From Actinomycetes bacterium (GTDB lineage Bacteria; Actinomycetota; Actinomycetes; Actinomycetales; Microbacteriaceae), in contig JAEXHA010000004.1 of the NCBI GenBank assembly GCA_023450335.1, positions 1 through 34,172 on the forward strand: a stretch of 34,172 nt of DNA, written 5' to 3'. Every line of letters starts with the position of its first letter. Position 1 is the first letter of the stretch. The translations under genes were made by a program, and so were the position numbers. This document shows, piece after piece, positions 1 to 6,375 of this stretch. The notes under the pieces are model-generated. The model did not search any database and had not been told where the DNA came from. It was given only the letters and a program-made list of their open reading frames with translations.

Positions 1-146
1 GCGTCGGCGGCCGCCAACCGGGCCGTCAGCGCCGCGCGGTCGGCAGCGGCACGGCCGGCGGCACGCGCCGATCCGGCGAACCAGCCCGCGAGTACGCCGG
101 CCAACAGACACGCGACAGCCAGCACGGTGGCGAGAGTGGCATCCAT
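1..146 (-). CDS. rmuC: RmuC-like DNA recombination protein, N-terminal part only
   Basis: Only the first 48 codons are inside the window; the gene continues past position 1. The start is ATG at 146-144. The visible protein opens with one hydrophobic membrane segment (MDATLATVLAVACLLAGVLA) followed by an Ala/Arg-rich stretch that looks like the start of a coiled coil (RAAADRAALTARLAAADA). This is the usual N-terminal plan of RmuC proteins, which have a membrane anchor, a long coiled coil and then a nuclease-like domain, and which limit inversions at short inverted repeats. The nuclease domain cannot be seen, so the name rests on the N-terminal pattern alone. Another membrane-anchored coiled-coil protein is possible. 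It lies head-to-tail behind the exonuclease gene on the same strand. Confidence 0.55.
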   Translation of the reverse strand, partial: MDATLATVLAVACLLAGVLAGWFAGSARAAGRAAADRAALTARLAAAD

Positions 147-189
147 ACCGACAGGATGCCGCCGACCCCCGACATCGCCGGGCCGACAC

Positions 190-777
190 TCAGACGCCGA
201 CGGCCGCGGGGGCGGTGATCTGCGGCACGCGGACGCCGAGCAGCATGGCCAGCTCGACCAGGTCGGCGGCGCCGGCGCGCCGGGCGGCATCGACGACGAT
301 GTGCGCGCAGGCGAGGGCATCGGCGGCCGCATCGTGGTGCGCGAAGTCGAGAAAGCCTGCGGCCGCGGCCACCAGCGGAAGCCGGTAGGAGGGCAGCTCG
401 TAACTGCGCCGTGCGATCTGCAGACTGCACGTGTAGCTGTACGGCGGGCAGGGCTGCGCGGTGGCGGTGCAGGCGCTTTGCAGCACGCGCATGTCGAATC
501 CCGCGTTGTGGGCGACGAGGGTGTCGTCACCGATGAAATCGCTCATTGCGGGAAGCTGCTCGGCCCATGTGGGGGCATCGGCCACGTCGGCCGGCGCGAT
601 GCCGTGGATTCCGATGTTCACCTCGAAGAACCGGTCGTGTCCTGCCGGCGGGCGGATGAGCCACCCGGTCTGGGCGACGACCTGACCGTCGCGCACGCGC
701 ACGAGGCCGACCGCACACGCCGAGGCGCTCGAGGAATTCGCGGTCTCGAAGTCGATCGCGGTGAAATCCAGGGGCAC
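190..777 (-). CDS. DnaQ-family 3'-5' exonuclease
   Basis: This is a 195-residue exonuclease of the DEDD superfamily, expected to remove nucleotides from DNA 3' ends with two metal ions. Motif I is DFTAIDFETAN (DxE) at the N-terminus, motif II is HNAGFD near residue 110, and motif III is a C-terminal HxxxxD element (HDAAADA). The protein is a single exonuclease domain without the BRCT tail found in some actinobacterial relatives. Translation is drawn from GTG at 777. A GGAGG lies only one base before that GTG but seven bases before CTG at 771, so initiation at CTG 771 (LDFTAIDFE) is a real alternative. The gene is divergent from the methyltransferase and lies just upstream of the rmuC-like gene. 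The substrate is unknown. Confidence 0.85.
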   Translation of the reverse strand: MPLDFTAIDFETANSSSASACAVGLVRVRDGQVVAQTGWLIRPPAGHDRFFEVNIGIHGIAPADVADAPTWAEQLPAMSDFIGDDTLVAHNAGFDMRVLQSACTATAQPCPPYSYTCSLQIARRSYELPSYRLPLVAAAAGFLDFAHHDAAADALACAHIVVDAARRAGAADLVELAMLLGVRVPQITAPAAVGV

Positions 778-864
778 GCCTCCAGCATCGCCGCAGCCGG
801 GCCCGCAGCCCGGAGGGCGCGCCGCCGGGCGAAGATGCGGCCCTCGGTGCATAGGGTCGGAGAC

Positions 865-1626
865 ATGGCGACTGACAGTGAGATGTCCACGTCCTTCGGC
901 CGCGCCGCGGGCCTGTACGAGCAGGGCAGGCCCGACTATCCGTCCGATGCCGTCGCCTGGCTGCTCGATCCGGCTCGCCGCCCCGGCCGTTCCGTGCGCG
1001 TCGCCGACGTCGGGGCGGGTACCGGCAAGCTCACCCGCGTGCTGGTGGATGCGGGTGCCGAGACCGTCGCGGTTGACCCCGACGCCGCGATGCTCGCGAC
1101 GCTGCGCGAGAGCGTGGCCGGGGTACCCACATTCGTGGGCACCGCCGAGCGGCTGCCCCTGCCCGACGCGGCGCTCGATGCCGTCGTGCTGGGACAGGCG
1201 TGGCACTGGGTCGAGCCCGTGGCGGCGTCAGCCGAGATCGGGCGCGTGCTCCGGCCGGGCGGTGTGCTGGGCACGATCTGGAACATCCGCGACGAGTCGG
1301 TGCCGTGGATCGCGCGTCTGACCGAGATCATGCACGGCAGCAACGCCGAGCGCCTGCTGCAGGGCGGCGACCCGCCGCTGGCGGCACCGTTCGAGAGGTG
1401 GGAGTCGCGCAGGTGGCAGTGGGAGCGGCCGGTCACCCGCAACGTACTGACAGCGATGGTCCACTCGCGCAGCCATCTCATCACCGCGGACCACGCCGAG
1501 CGCACTCGTGTCGACTCTGAGATCAGCGTCCTGTTCGACGAGATCGGCGCGGTCGGCGATGCCGTCGTCGGCCTGCCCTACGTGACCAAGGCGTTCCGCG
1601 TCGTCGCTGGCGACCCCGCCACGTAG
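865..1626 (+). CDS. Class I SAM-dependent methyltransferase
   Basis: This is a 253-residue cytosolic methyltransferase of the methyltransferase-11 type. The SAM-binding motif I is VADVGAGTGKLT, followed by the acidic loop AVDPDAAML and the post-II segment LGQAWHWVEP, then the RVLRPGGVLG helix-strand typical of the family. The substrate cannot be predicted. The start chosen is ATG 865, which lies seven bases after a -10 like hexamer TAGGGT (852-857), so the mRNA is probably leaderless. A second Met at 883 (MSTSFGRAA) is possible. The stop codon TAG overlaps the -10 element proposed for ychF, eleven bases before its start. Confidence 0.85.
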   Translation: MATDSEMSTSFGRAAGLYEQGRPDYPSDAVAWLLDPARRPGRSVRVADVGAGTGKLTRVLVDAGAETVAVDPDAAMLATLRESVAGVPTFVGTAERLPLPDAALDAVVLGQAWHWVEPVAASAEIGRVLRPGGVLGTIWNIRDESVPWIARLTEIMHGSNAERLLQGGDPPLAAPFERWESRRWQWERPVTRNVLTAMVHSRSHLITADHAERTRVDSEISVLFDEIGAVGDAVVGLPYVTKAFRVVAGDPAT

Positions 1627-1637
1627 ACTGAGATCCC

Positions 1638-2711
1638 GTGGCTCTCACTATCGGCATCGTCGGCCTGCCCAACGTCGGCAAGTCCACCCTGTTCAACGCC
1701 CTGACCAAGAACCAGGTGCTCGCGGCGAACTATCCGTTCGCGACGATCGAGCCCAACATCGGGGTCGTGAACCTGCCCGACCCGCGGTTGGACACGCTCG
1801 CCGAGATCTTCGGGTCCGAGCGCATCCTGCCGGCCGCCGTGTCGTTCGTCGACATCGCCGGGATCGTGCGCGGGGCGAGCGAAGGTGAGGGACTGGGCAA
1901 CAAGTTCCTCGCGAACATCCGTGAGGCCGATGCCATCGCGCAGGTCGTGCGCGGCTTCGCCGACGATGATGTCGTGCACGTCGACGGTGCGGTGAATCCG
2001 GCATCCGACATGGAGACCATCAACGCCGAACTGCAGCTGGCCGACCTCGAGACGCTCGAGAAGGCGATCGCCCGGTACGAGAAGGAGGTTCGTGGCCGCA
2101 AGCTCGACCCTGCCGTACTCGACGCTGCCCTCGCCGCCCGCGATGCGCTGCAGCGCGGTGAGCTGCTCTCGGCATCGAACATCGACCTCGCCCCGATCAA
2201 GGAACTCGGCCTGCTGACGGCCAAGCCCTTCATCTTCGTGTTCAACGTCGACGAGGCCGTGCTGACCGACGCCGGACGCAAGGCCGAACTCGAGGCACTC
2301 GTCGCGCCCGCCAAGGCGGTGTTCCTGGACGCGAAGATCGAGTCGGAACTCATCGACCTCGACGCCGAAGACGCGGCCGAGCTGCTGGCATCCACCGGTC
2401 AGGACGAATCGGGACTCGATCAACTCGCCCGCATCGGCTTCGACACGCTCGGGCTGCAGACGTACCTGACCGCCGGCCCGAAGGAGGCGCGGGCGTGGAC
2501 GATCGGCAAGGGATGGAAGGCCCCACAGGCCGCTGGGGTCATCCACACCGACTTCGAGAAGGGCTTCATCAAGGCCGAGGTCATCTCGTTCGAGGATCTC
2601 GTCGCGCTGGGGTCGGTCGCCGAAGCACGGGCCAAGGGCAAGGCGCGGCTCGAGGGCAAGGACTACGTCATGCAGGACGGCGACGTGGTGGAGTTCCGGT
2701 TTAACGTCTAG
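1638..2711 (+). CDS. ychF: Redox-regulated ATPase YchF
   Basis: This is a 357-residue Obg-family P-loop ATPase. The G1 loop is GLPNVGKST (about residues 8-16), switch II/G3 is DIAGIVRGASEGEGLGNKFL, and the base-specificity motif is FNVDE where GTPases have NKxD, which is the signature of the ATP-preferring YchF branch. A coiled-coil insertion (about 120-190) and a C-terminal TGS-type domain (about 270-355) complete the usual length. YchF binds ribosomes and affects translation of leaderless mRNAs and oxidative stress responses in other bacteria. The start is GTG 1638, eight bases after TAGACT (1624-1629), so its own mRNA is probably leaderless. Its last 24 bases are repeated at 4791-4814 and its last residues (FRFNV, stop) are encoded again at 4820-4837. 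Confidence 0.97.
   Translation: MALTIGIVGLPNVGKSTLFNALTKNQVLAANYPFATIEPNIGVVNLPDPRLDTLAEIFGSERILPAAVSFVDIAGIVRGASEGEGLGNKFLANIREADAIAQVVRGFADDDVVHVDGAVNPASDMETINAELQLADLETLEKAIARYEKEVRGRKLDPAVLDAALAARDALQRGELLSASNIDLAPIKELGLLTAKPFIFVFNVDEAVLTDAGRKAELEALVAPAKAVFLDAKIESELIDLDAEDAAELLASTGQDESGLDQLARIGFDTLGLQTYLTAGPKEARAWTIGKGWKAPQAAGVIHTDFEKGFIKAEVISFEDLVALGSVAEARAKGKARLEGKDYVMQDGDVVEFRFNV
2688..2711 (+). repeat. ychF 3'-end repeat, copy A (inside ychF)
   Basis: These 24 bases are the final codons of ychF including TAG. They match 4791-4814 at 23 of 24 positions (one T/C difference). The match stops sharply on the left and right. The interval between the copies contains higA and abiEi-abiEii. 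This looks like the left end of an inserted cassette with a target-site or attachment-site duplication, but no recombinase gene is present in the window. Confidence 0.8.
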
Positions 2712-2723
2712 CGTTATTAACGC
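2711..2723. repeat. 13-bp palindrome after ychF
   Basis: The sequence gcgttattaacgc is a perfect inverted repeat of 6-base arms around one T. It begins on the last base of the ychF stop codon and sits exactly at the left end of the accessory block. It could be part of a recombination site or an operator for higA. The function is not known. Confidence 0.4.
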
Positions 2724-2792
2724 TCCGCGTTATGAGATGTCGGGGCGAAAAATGAAGATCGCATCCCGCCGATCCATCCCGGTGAGGTCCTG

Positions 2793-3047
2793 ATGGAGGA
2801 CTTCATCACGGGCTTCGGGATCACCCAGAACAGGCTCGCCGTGTCGATCGGTGTACCGCCGCGTCGGATCAACGAGATTGTGCACGGCAAGCGGGGAATC
2901 ACGGCAGACACCGCATTGCGTCTTTCGAAGTACTTCGGAACTTCCGCGGAGCTCTGGATGAACCTGCAGAGCCGCTTCGAGTTGGAATGCGCGGAAGATC
3001 TCGCTGGCGAGGAGATCGCTGCGATCACGCCGCTGGAGGTCGCGTGA
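2793..3047 (+). CDS. higA: HigA-type antitoxin, N-terminally shortened by a probable frameshift
   Basis: This is an XRE-family helix-turn-helix protein of the HigA/VapI type: TQNRLAVSIGVPPRRINEIVHGKRGITADTALRLSKYFGTS, then the family's WMNLQ segment. HigA proteins bind their own promoter and neutralise the HigB ribosome-dependent RNase. The first usable in-frame start is ATG 2793 (84 residues), but the frame upstream still encodes the conserved family motif PPIHPGEVL (from about 2766). That frame has no ATG or GTG and meets a TGA near 2737. An ATG at 2752 is one base out of frame, so a single-base deletion near 2755 would explain the loss. No higB toxin gene is visible on either side. Start 2793 is therefore a fallback, and the gene may be an orphan or decaying. 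Confidence 0.8.
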   Translation: MEDFITGFGITQNRLAVSIGVPPRRINEIVHGKRGITADTALRLSKYFGTSAELWMNLQSRFELECAEDLAGEEIAAITPLEVA

Positions 3048-3346
3048 CGCCCGTCACGGTTAGTGTCGTTGCTCATGCCGACTCGAGCGGCCCGCTTATG
3101 CACCAGTTGCGTTCGCTGCTTGATGCGGCAATGCGTCTCATGATTGGCATGCCATTCCTTGGCAAGGGGATAAAGTTGTCGGCCACGTCGGCTGGGCACG
3201 ACGCGTCACCGGGGTGGGGAGCCGCGAGGCCGTCATTGCCGGTGTCGGTGGTGTGCTGTTGTCTGGCCGGGTGCGGAGCAAGCGATTGGGAGAGCGCCTC
3301 ATGACGCGCGTTGCCGAATCGATGGCGAAGGTGGGCGCGATTGGGT
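3048..3346. other. Gene-free stretch between higA and abiEi
   Basis: No coding region is supported here. The short open frames on both strands have neither a convincing start site nor a recognisable motif. The stretch is somewhat less G+C-rich and less codon-like than the flanking housekeeping genes. It may be decayed accessory DNA, or may simply hold the abiE upstream region. Confidence 0.5.
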
Positions 3347-3380
3347 GTCACAACACTACCGTTTTCGGTATGGTTGTGAC
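3347..3380 (+). promoter_or_regulatory. abiE promoter with 15-bp imperfect inverted repeat
   Basis: Left arm gtcacaac + ac + taccg, loop tttt, right arm cggta + tg + gttgtgac: 13 of 15 pairs match. The right arm contains TATGGT (3369-3374), a -10 like hexamer ending six bases before ATG 3381, so the transcript would start on the start codon. AbiEi antitoxins are known to bind inverted repeats in their own promoters. This is therefore a candidate AbiEi operator that would block RNA polymerase directly. Confidence 0.6.
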
Positions 3381-3923
3381 ATGGCTGCCGAGGTCAAATA
3401 CCGGGACATAGTCCGCGAGATAGCGCTGGATAACTACGGATACGTCACCACTCGGGATGCAGCGCAGGCTGGTGTTCCTGCCGGCGAGTTGCCTAAATTG
3501 GCGGCGCGAGGCGGTCTCGAGAATGTGGCTTACGGCTTGTATCGCGTGCCCGATATTCCGCCCACGCGGTACGACGAATATGCCGAGGCGTTGCTTCGCG
3601 TCGGAGATGGGGCGTATCTCCATGGTGAATCGGTGCTCGCACTGTTCGGACTCGCTGACGTCAATCTCCGCCGGGTGAAGGTTGCGACCCGTAAGCGCAG
3701 ACGCCCCAAGTTGCCCGCATTCGTCGAGTTGACCCAGGTGCATCGCGACGCGTCCACGACCTTGTACGAGGGGCTCGCCGCTCAACCTGTCGCAGATGCC
3801 CTTCTTGAATGCCGGGGCCGTATCGAGACTGAGGATCTTGTCACTGCTGCCAAGCAGGCAAGAACGGAAGGTCTGTTGACGGCCGCGGAATGGAAGCGTG
3901 TGCGCAAGGAGCTCATCGCATGA
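3381..3923 (+). CDS. abiEi: AbiEi-family antitoxin / autoregulator
   Basis: This 180-residue protein is the antitoxin of a type IV AbiE system. The N-terminus is the winged-helix AbiEi domain: ALDNYGYVTTRDAAQAGVPAG followed by LAARGGLENVAYGLYRV, about residues 12-55. The C-terminal half (HGESVLALFGLADVN, then AAQPVADALLECRG) matches the AbiEi body. AbiEi represses the operon and counteracts the AbiEii nucleotidyltransferase without stable contact. ATG 3381 was chosen over an in-frame ATG at 3345 because the upstream reading runs through the operator-like hairpin and because TATGGT sits six bases before 3381. The stop overlaps the abiEii start as ATGA, which indicates translational coupling. 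Confidence 0.85.
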   Translation: MAAEVKYRDIVREIALDNYGYVTTRDAAQAGVPAGELPKLAARGGLENVAYGLYRVPDIPPTRYDEYAEALLRVGDGAYLHGESVLALFGLADVNLRRVKVATRKRRRPKLPAFVELTQVHRDASTTLYEGLAAQPVADALLECRGRIETEDLVTAAKQARTEGLLTAAEWKRVRKELIA

Positions 3924-4768
3924 GTTACGTGGGTGCGCCCAATAGCGTGCGCTCTCTCGAGCAGCGCATCCGGAATCTCGAGGGTGACGACGGATTGGCC
4001 CAGCGACGCAGGGTGAGCATGGCACTGGCCGTGGTCGGCCAGATGCTGCCAGCAGGGGCGATCAAAGGCGGCAGTGCGATGGCACTTCGGTATGGACGCG
4101 GGACACGGTTCACCCGGGATCTCGACGCCGCGCGACTTGAGCCCCTTGCGGCGTTCCGGGCGGCGTTCGAAAAGTCGTTGGCTGCCGGCTGGGCGGGATT
4201 CACGGGTCGGCTCGTGGAGAAGGCTGCTCCCCGACCAGCAGCAGTCCCGAGGGCATATGTCATGCAACCCTTCGAGGTGAAGCTCGACTATCGAGGTCGG
4301 TCTTGGTGCACCTTGCCGTTCGAACTCGGACACAATGAGATTAACGACGCCGAAGAGCCCGAGATGCTGCTCGCCGATGACCTGGCAGCACTTTTCCTTG
4401 ATGTGGGGCTTGAGGCGCCGATGCCGGTGCCGGTCATGCGCGCAGACCACCAGATCGCTCAGAAGCTTCACGCTGTCTCTGTCACGGGGAGTGAACGTGC
4501 TCGAGACCTTGTCGATCTCCAGCTGATCGACAGTCGCGAAGCGCTGAAGCTTGATCAGGTCGCTGGGACCTGTGTCCGACTCTTCCACTACCGCCGACAG
4601 CAGACGTGGCCCCCGACGGTTGATGCGCCTGGAGCGTGGGAGTCCCTCTATGCGGAAGCAGCCGAAGGCATCGATGTGTTGCAATCGATCGAGCACGCCG
4701 TTGCTTGGGTGAACGATTTCATCCAGCGGATCGAGGCGGCGGGCTCCTCAGTCAGCTCGGACTCGTGA
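3920..4768 (+). CDS. abiEii: AbiEii-family nucleotidyltransferase toxin
   Basis: This is a 282-residue toxin of the AbiEii/AbiGii nucleotidyltransferase family. The active-site motif is KGGSAMALRYGRGTRFTRDLD (about residues 45-65), containing the GS and DxD-type acidic pair of the DNA polymerase beta fold. The downstream family lysine motif IAQKLHA and the RARDLVDL segment are present. AbiEii proteins transfer nucleotides, and in characterised relatives modify tRNA, causing growth arrest and abortive infection protection. ATG 3920 overlaps the abiEi stop. The gene is complete, so the pair should be functional. The right end of the cassette (ychF 3'-end repeat) lies 22 bases after the stop codon. 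Confidence 0.87.
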   Translation: MSYVGAPNSVRSLEQRIRNLEGDDGLAQRRRVSMALAVVGQMLPAGAIKGGSAMALRYGRGTRFTRDLDAARLEPLAAFRAAFEKSLAAGWAGFTGRLVEKAAPRPAAVPRAYVMQPFEVKLDYRGRSWCTLPFELGHNEINDAEEPEMLLADDLAALFLDVGLEAPMPVPVMRADHQIAQKLHAVSVTGSERARDLVDLQLIDSREALKLDQVAGTCVRLFHYRRQQTWPPTVDAPGAWESLYAEAAEGIDVLQSIEHAVAWVNDFIQRIEAAGSSVSSDS

Positions 4769-4790
4769 TGTTCCGCAAGCGACGGAACTC

Positions 4791-4814
4791 GTGGAGTTCC
4801 GGTCTAACGTCTAG
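4791..4814 (+). repeat. ychF 3'-end repeat, copy B
   Basis: This is a 23-of-24 match to the end of ychF (2688-2711), including the TAG stop, in the same orientation. It encodes VEFRSNV-stop in place of VEFRFNV-stop. It follows abiEii directly and has no open gene in front of it, so it is a detached 3' end and not part of a second ychF. Confidence 0.8.
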
Positions 4815-4819
4815 TCGCG

Positions 4820-4837
4820 TTCCGCTTCAACGTGTGA
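4820..4837 (+). repeat. ychF 3'-end remnant, copy C
   Basis: ttccgcttcaacgtgtga encodes F-R-F-N-V-stop, the same last five residues as ychF with three synonymous base changes and a different stop codon. It lies five bases after copy B in the same orientation. Synonymous divergence suggests that it came from a related ychF gene or is the older native end. Confidence 0.6.
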
Positions 4838-4919
4838 TCGGTTCCATTGAGCGGTTCGCTGCGACCGTCGCTGTGAGTGGCGGTCGATGATGGCTCGGTC
4901 TGCTGCAGTCTCGAGGCGG

Positions 4920-4943
4920 ATGCTAGCATGAGTGCTATCACTC
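4920..4943 (+). promoter_or_regulatory. fitAB promoter/operator
   Basis: A 10-bp perfect palindrome atgctagcat (4920-4929) is followed by gagtg-ctat-cactc (4930-4943). The octamers TGCTAGCA (4921-4928) and TGCTATCA (4933-4940) are spaced 12 bases apart. TGCTATCA is the half-site I recall for FitA of Neisseria gonorrhoeae. TAGCAT at 4924-4929 can serve as a -10 element. RHH antitoxin binding here would give autorepression. Confidence 0.55.
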
Positions 4944-4957
4944 GAGAGGTGGTGCAG

Positions 4958-5191
4958 ATGTCTTCCATCGTCGTACGTGGTCTCGACGACTGGGTCAAGA
5001 TGCAGCTCGTCGCGCAGGCGAAGCGACACGGCAGGTCGATGGAGGCCGAGGTTCGCGACATCCTGACCAAGGCGGCCAAGCGCCCGAACATCGGGGTGGC
5101 TCTGATGCGGGCGGCGCAGACGGTCGGGGGAGTCGACGATCTCCCCATTCCTGAACGCGGTGACACCGCTCGGTCTGTGGAGTTCGAGTGA
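4958..5191 (+). CDS. fitA: FitA-type ribbon-helix-helix antitoxin
   Basis: This is a 77-residue antitoxin. The N-terminal RHH fold reads SSIVVRGLDDWVKMQLVAQAKRHGRSMEAEVRDIL (residues 2-36), matching FitA/Phd-like RHH proteins that dimerise to bind DNA. The C-terminal tail (VDDLPIPERGDTARSVEFE) is the flexible part that would plug the FitB active site. ATG 4958 was chosen because GAGAGG at 4944-4949 is correctly spaced, eight bases away. An upstream in-frame ATG at 4928 lies inside the operator. The stop overlaps the fitB start (GTGA). Confidence 0.88.
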   Translation: MSSIVVRGLDDWVKMQLVAQAKRHGRSMEAEVRDILTKAAKRPNIGVALMRAAQTVGGVDDLPIPERGDTARSVEFE

Positions 5192-5613
5192 TCGTTCTCG
5201 ACACCAACGTCATTTCTGAATTGCTCCGTCAGGAGCCTGATGCGCGGGTCGTGGCATGGCTCGGATCGATCGACGACGACGTCTCGATCACGGCCGTGAC
5301 CTTGGCCGAGCTCTTCGCCGGTGTGCGCAGACTCCCCGAAGGGCAGCGGAAGGTTGCGCTGGAGGATGCGGTCTTCACGGCTGTCGAACCCTACCGCGAC
5401 GGACACTCGGTCCTCCCATTCGACGAAGCGTGCGCCGAGGCTTACGCCGAGATTCTGCACGGTCGCGAACAGGCCGGGCTTCCCATCGCGACAGCCGACG
5501 CGCAGATCGCAGCGATCTGCCGGACACACGATGCGGCGTGCGCCACCCGCAATACGAAGGACTTCGTCGGAACGGGAATCGCGACGATCGATCCTTGGGG
5601 TGCGCCGGGCTGA
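5188..5613 (+). CDS. fitB: FitB-type PIN-domain ribonuclease toxin
   Basis: This 141-residue PIN-domain toxin of the VapC/FitB group is expected to cleave RNA with Mg2+ or Mn2+. The conserved acidic residues are visible: D5 (VLDTN), E41 (TLAELFAGV), D104 (ATADAQIA) and D125 (NTKDF). The length equals the family norm and all catalytic positions are intact, so the toxin looks active. It begins at GTG 5188, overlapping the fitA stop by four bases, the usual antitoxin-first order. It is the last gene of the accessory block. Confidence 0.92.
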   Translation: MIVLDTNVISELLRQEPDARVVAWLGSIDDDVSITAVTLAELFAGVRRLPEGQRKVALEDAVFTAVEPYRDGHSVLPFDEACAEAYAEILHGREQAGLPIATADAQIAAICRTHDAACATRNTKDFVGTGIATIDPWGAPG

Positions 5614-5654
5614 TTCCAGTCGCAAAGCATCTGGCCCCAGCTCGTCCGAGCGCC

Positions 5655-5849
5655 TCAGCGTTCGGGATCGAAGAGATCCTCGATCCTGCATTCGAAAACC
5701 TCGGCAAGACGGAACGCCAACGGCAAGGATGGATCAAACCGCCCGCGCTCGATGGAGATCACTGTTTGGCGAGAGACCCCGAGCTCTTCGGCAAGGCGCA
5801 ACTGCGACCATCCGCGTTCCTGACGGCGTTCTTGAAGCGAGTTCTTCAC
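5655..5849 (-). CDS. Small XRE-family transcriptional regulator
   Basis: This is a 64-residue protein consisting almost only of one helix-turn-helix: LQERRQERGWSQLRLAEELGVSRQTVISIERGRFDPSLPLAFRLAEVF, ending ECRIEDLFDPE. Such minimal XRE proteins usually accompany a small integral membrane protein in one operon and repress it. Translation starts at GTG 5849, two bases after the stop of the membrane protein gene. The probable binding site is the palindrome at 6352-6375 in front of the operon. Confidence 0.85.
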   Translation of the reverse strand: MKNSLQERRQERGWSQLRLAEELGVSRQTVISIERGRFDPSLPLAFRLAEVFECRIEDLFDPER

Positions 5850-5851
5850 GG

Positions 5852-6325
5852 TCAGCCCCGCTTCCTCGCCATGAGGTACCGCACGATTGTGCTGAAGAAG
5901 GCGATCAAGATGACGCCGATGAGTGCCCAGGTGGCATCGAGTTCGAAGCCAGTGATGGCCAGCGTCGCGAGCACGAATCCAGTCAGCATGATCGTGTCGC
6001 GGAGCGCACCAGCCGTGGCGGCTTCCAGCCATTTCGACTCGATGGATTCATCGGGCTTCTCGACTGCTCCCCGCAGACTTGAGCGGTCCACGACCAGCGC
6101 CCAGATGAGGCCGATGAACCCCCAGGACACGACGAGGGCGAACACCCCGGCGATGACCAAGGCTTCGTCTCCACGGGCGACTTCTGTCAAAAGCGTGAGC
6201 GCACCCACTCCCGCGGCCAGGATCAATCCGGTCGGGATCGCGACCGCCATGGCCGGCACGCGCCCGCCGGCGAACTTGATGCGGCCCCAGTGTGTTCGGG
6301 TGCTGGTTCGTGGCTCGGTGCTCAT
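5852..6325 (-). CDS. Small integral membrane protein of unknown function
   Basis: This is a 157-residue protein with about four membrane segments: VPAMAVAIPTGLILAAGVGA, ALVIAGVFALVVSWGFIGLI, DTIMLTGFVLATLAITGFEL and WALIGVILIAFFSTIVRYLM. It ends in a positively charged ARKRG. No enzymatic motif was recognised. ATG 6325 was chosen because AAGGAGG (6331-6337 on the minus strand) is correctly spaced. An in-frame ATG at 6355 lies upstream of that site. It is the first gene of an operon with the XRE regulator. The pair resembles two-gene regulator/membrane modules common in Gram-positive bacteria, whose role is mostly unknown. Confidence 0.75.
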   Translation of the reverse strand: MSTEPRTSTRTHWGRIKFAGGRVPAMAVAIPTGLILAAGVGALTLLTEVARGDEALVIAGVFALVVSWGFIGLIWALVVDRSSLRGAVEKPDESIESKWLEAATAGALRDTIMLTGFVLATLAITGFELDATWALIGVILIAFFSTIVRYLMARKRG

Positions 6326-6351
6326 TGCGCCTCCTTGGTGAAGCTCGTTTG

Positions 6352-6375
6352 ACATGTGAAGTTAGTTTCACATGT
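6352..6375. promoter_or_regulatory. Palindromic operator upstream of the membrane protein / XRE operon
   Basis: acatgtgaa-gttagt-ttcacatgt: two perfect 9-base arms around a 6-base spacer. It lies 26 bases upstream of the membrane protein start. It is the natural candidate for the binding site of the small XRE protein encoded in the same operon. Confidence 0.7.

Noticed and set aside
127..864. Upstream extension of the methyltransferase frame
   Set aside because: It overlaps the exonuclease gene on the other strand and adds no domain; promoter geometry supports ATG 865.
2712..6375. Prophage or integrative element with its own integrase
   Set aside because: No integrase, transposase, structural or replication gene was found; only toxin-antitoxin and regulator genes are present.
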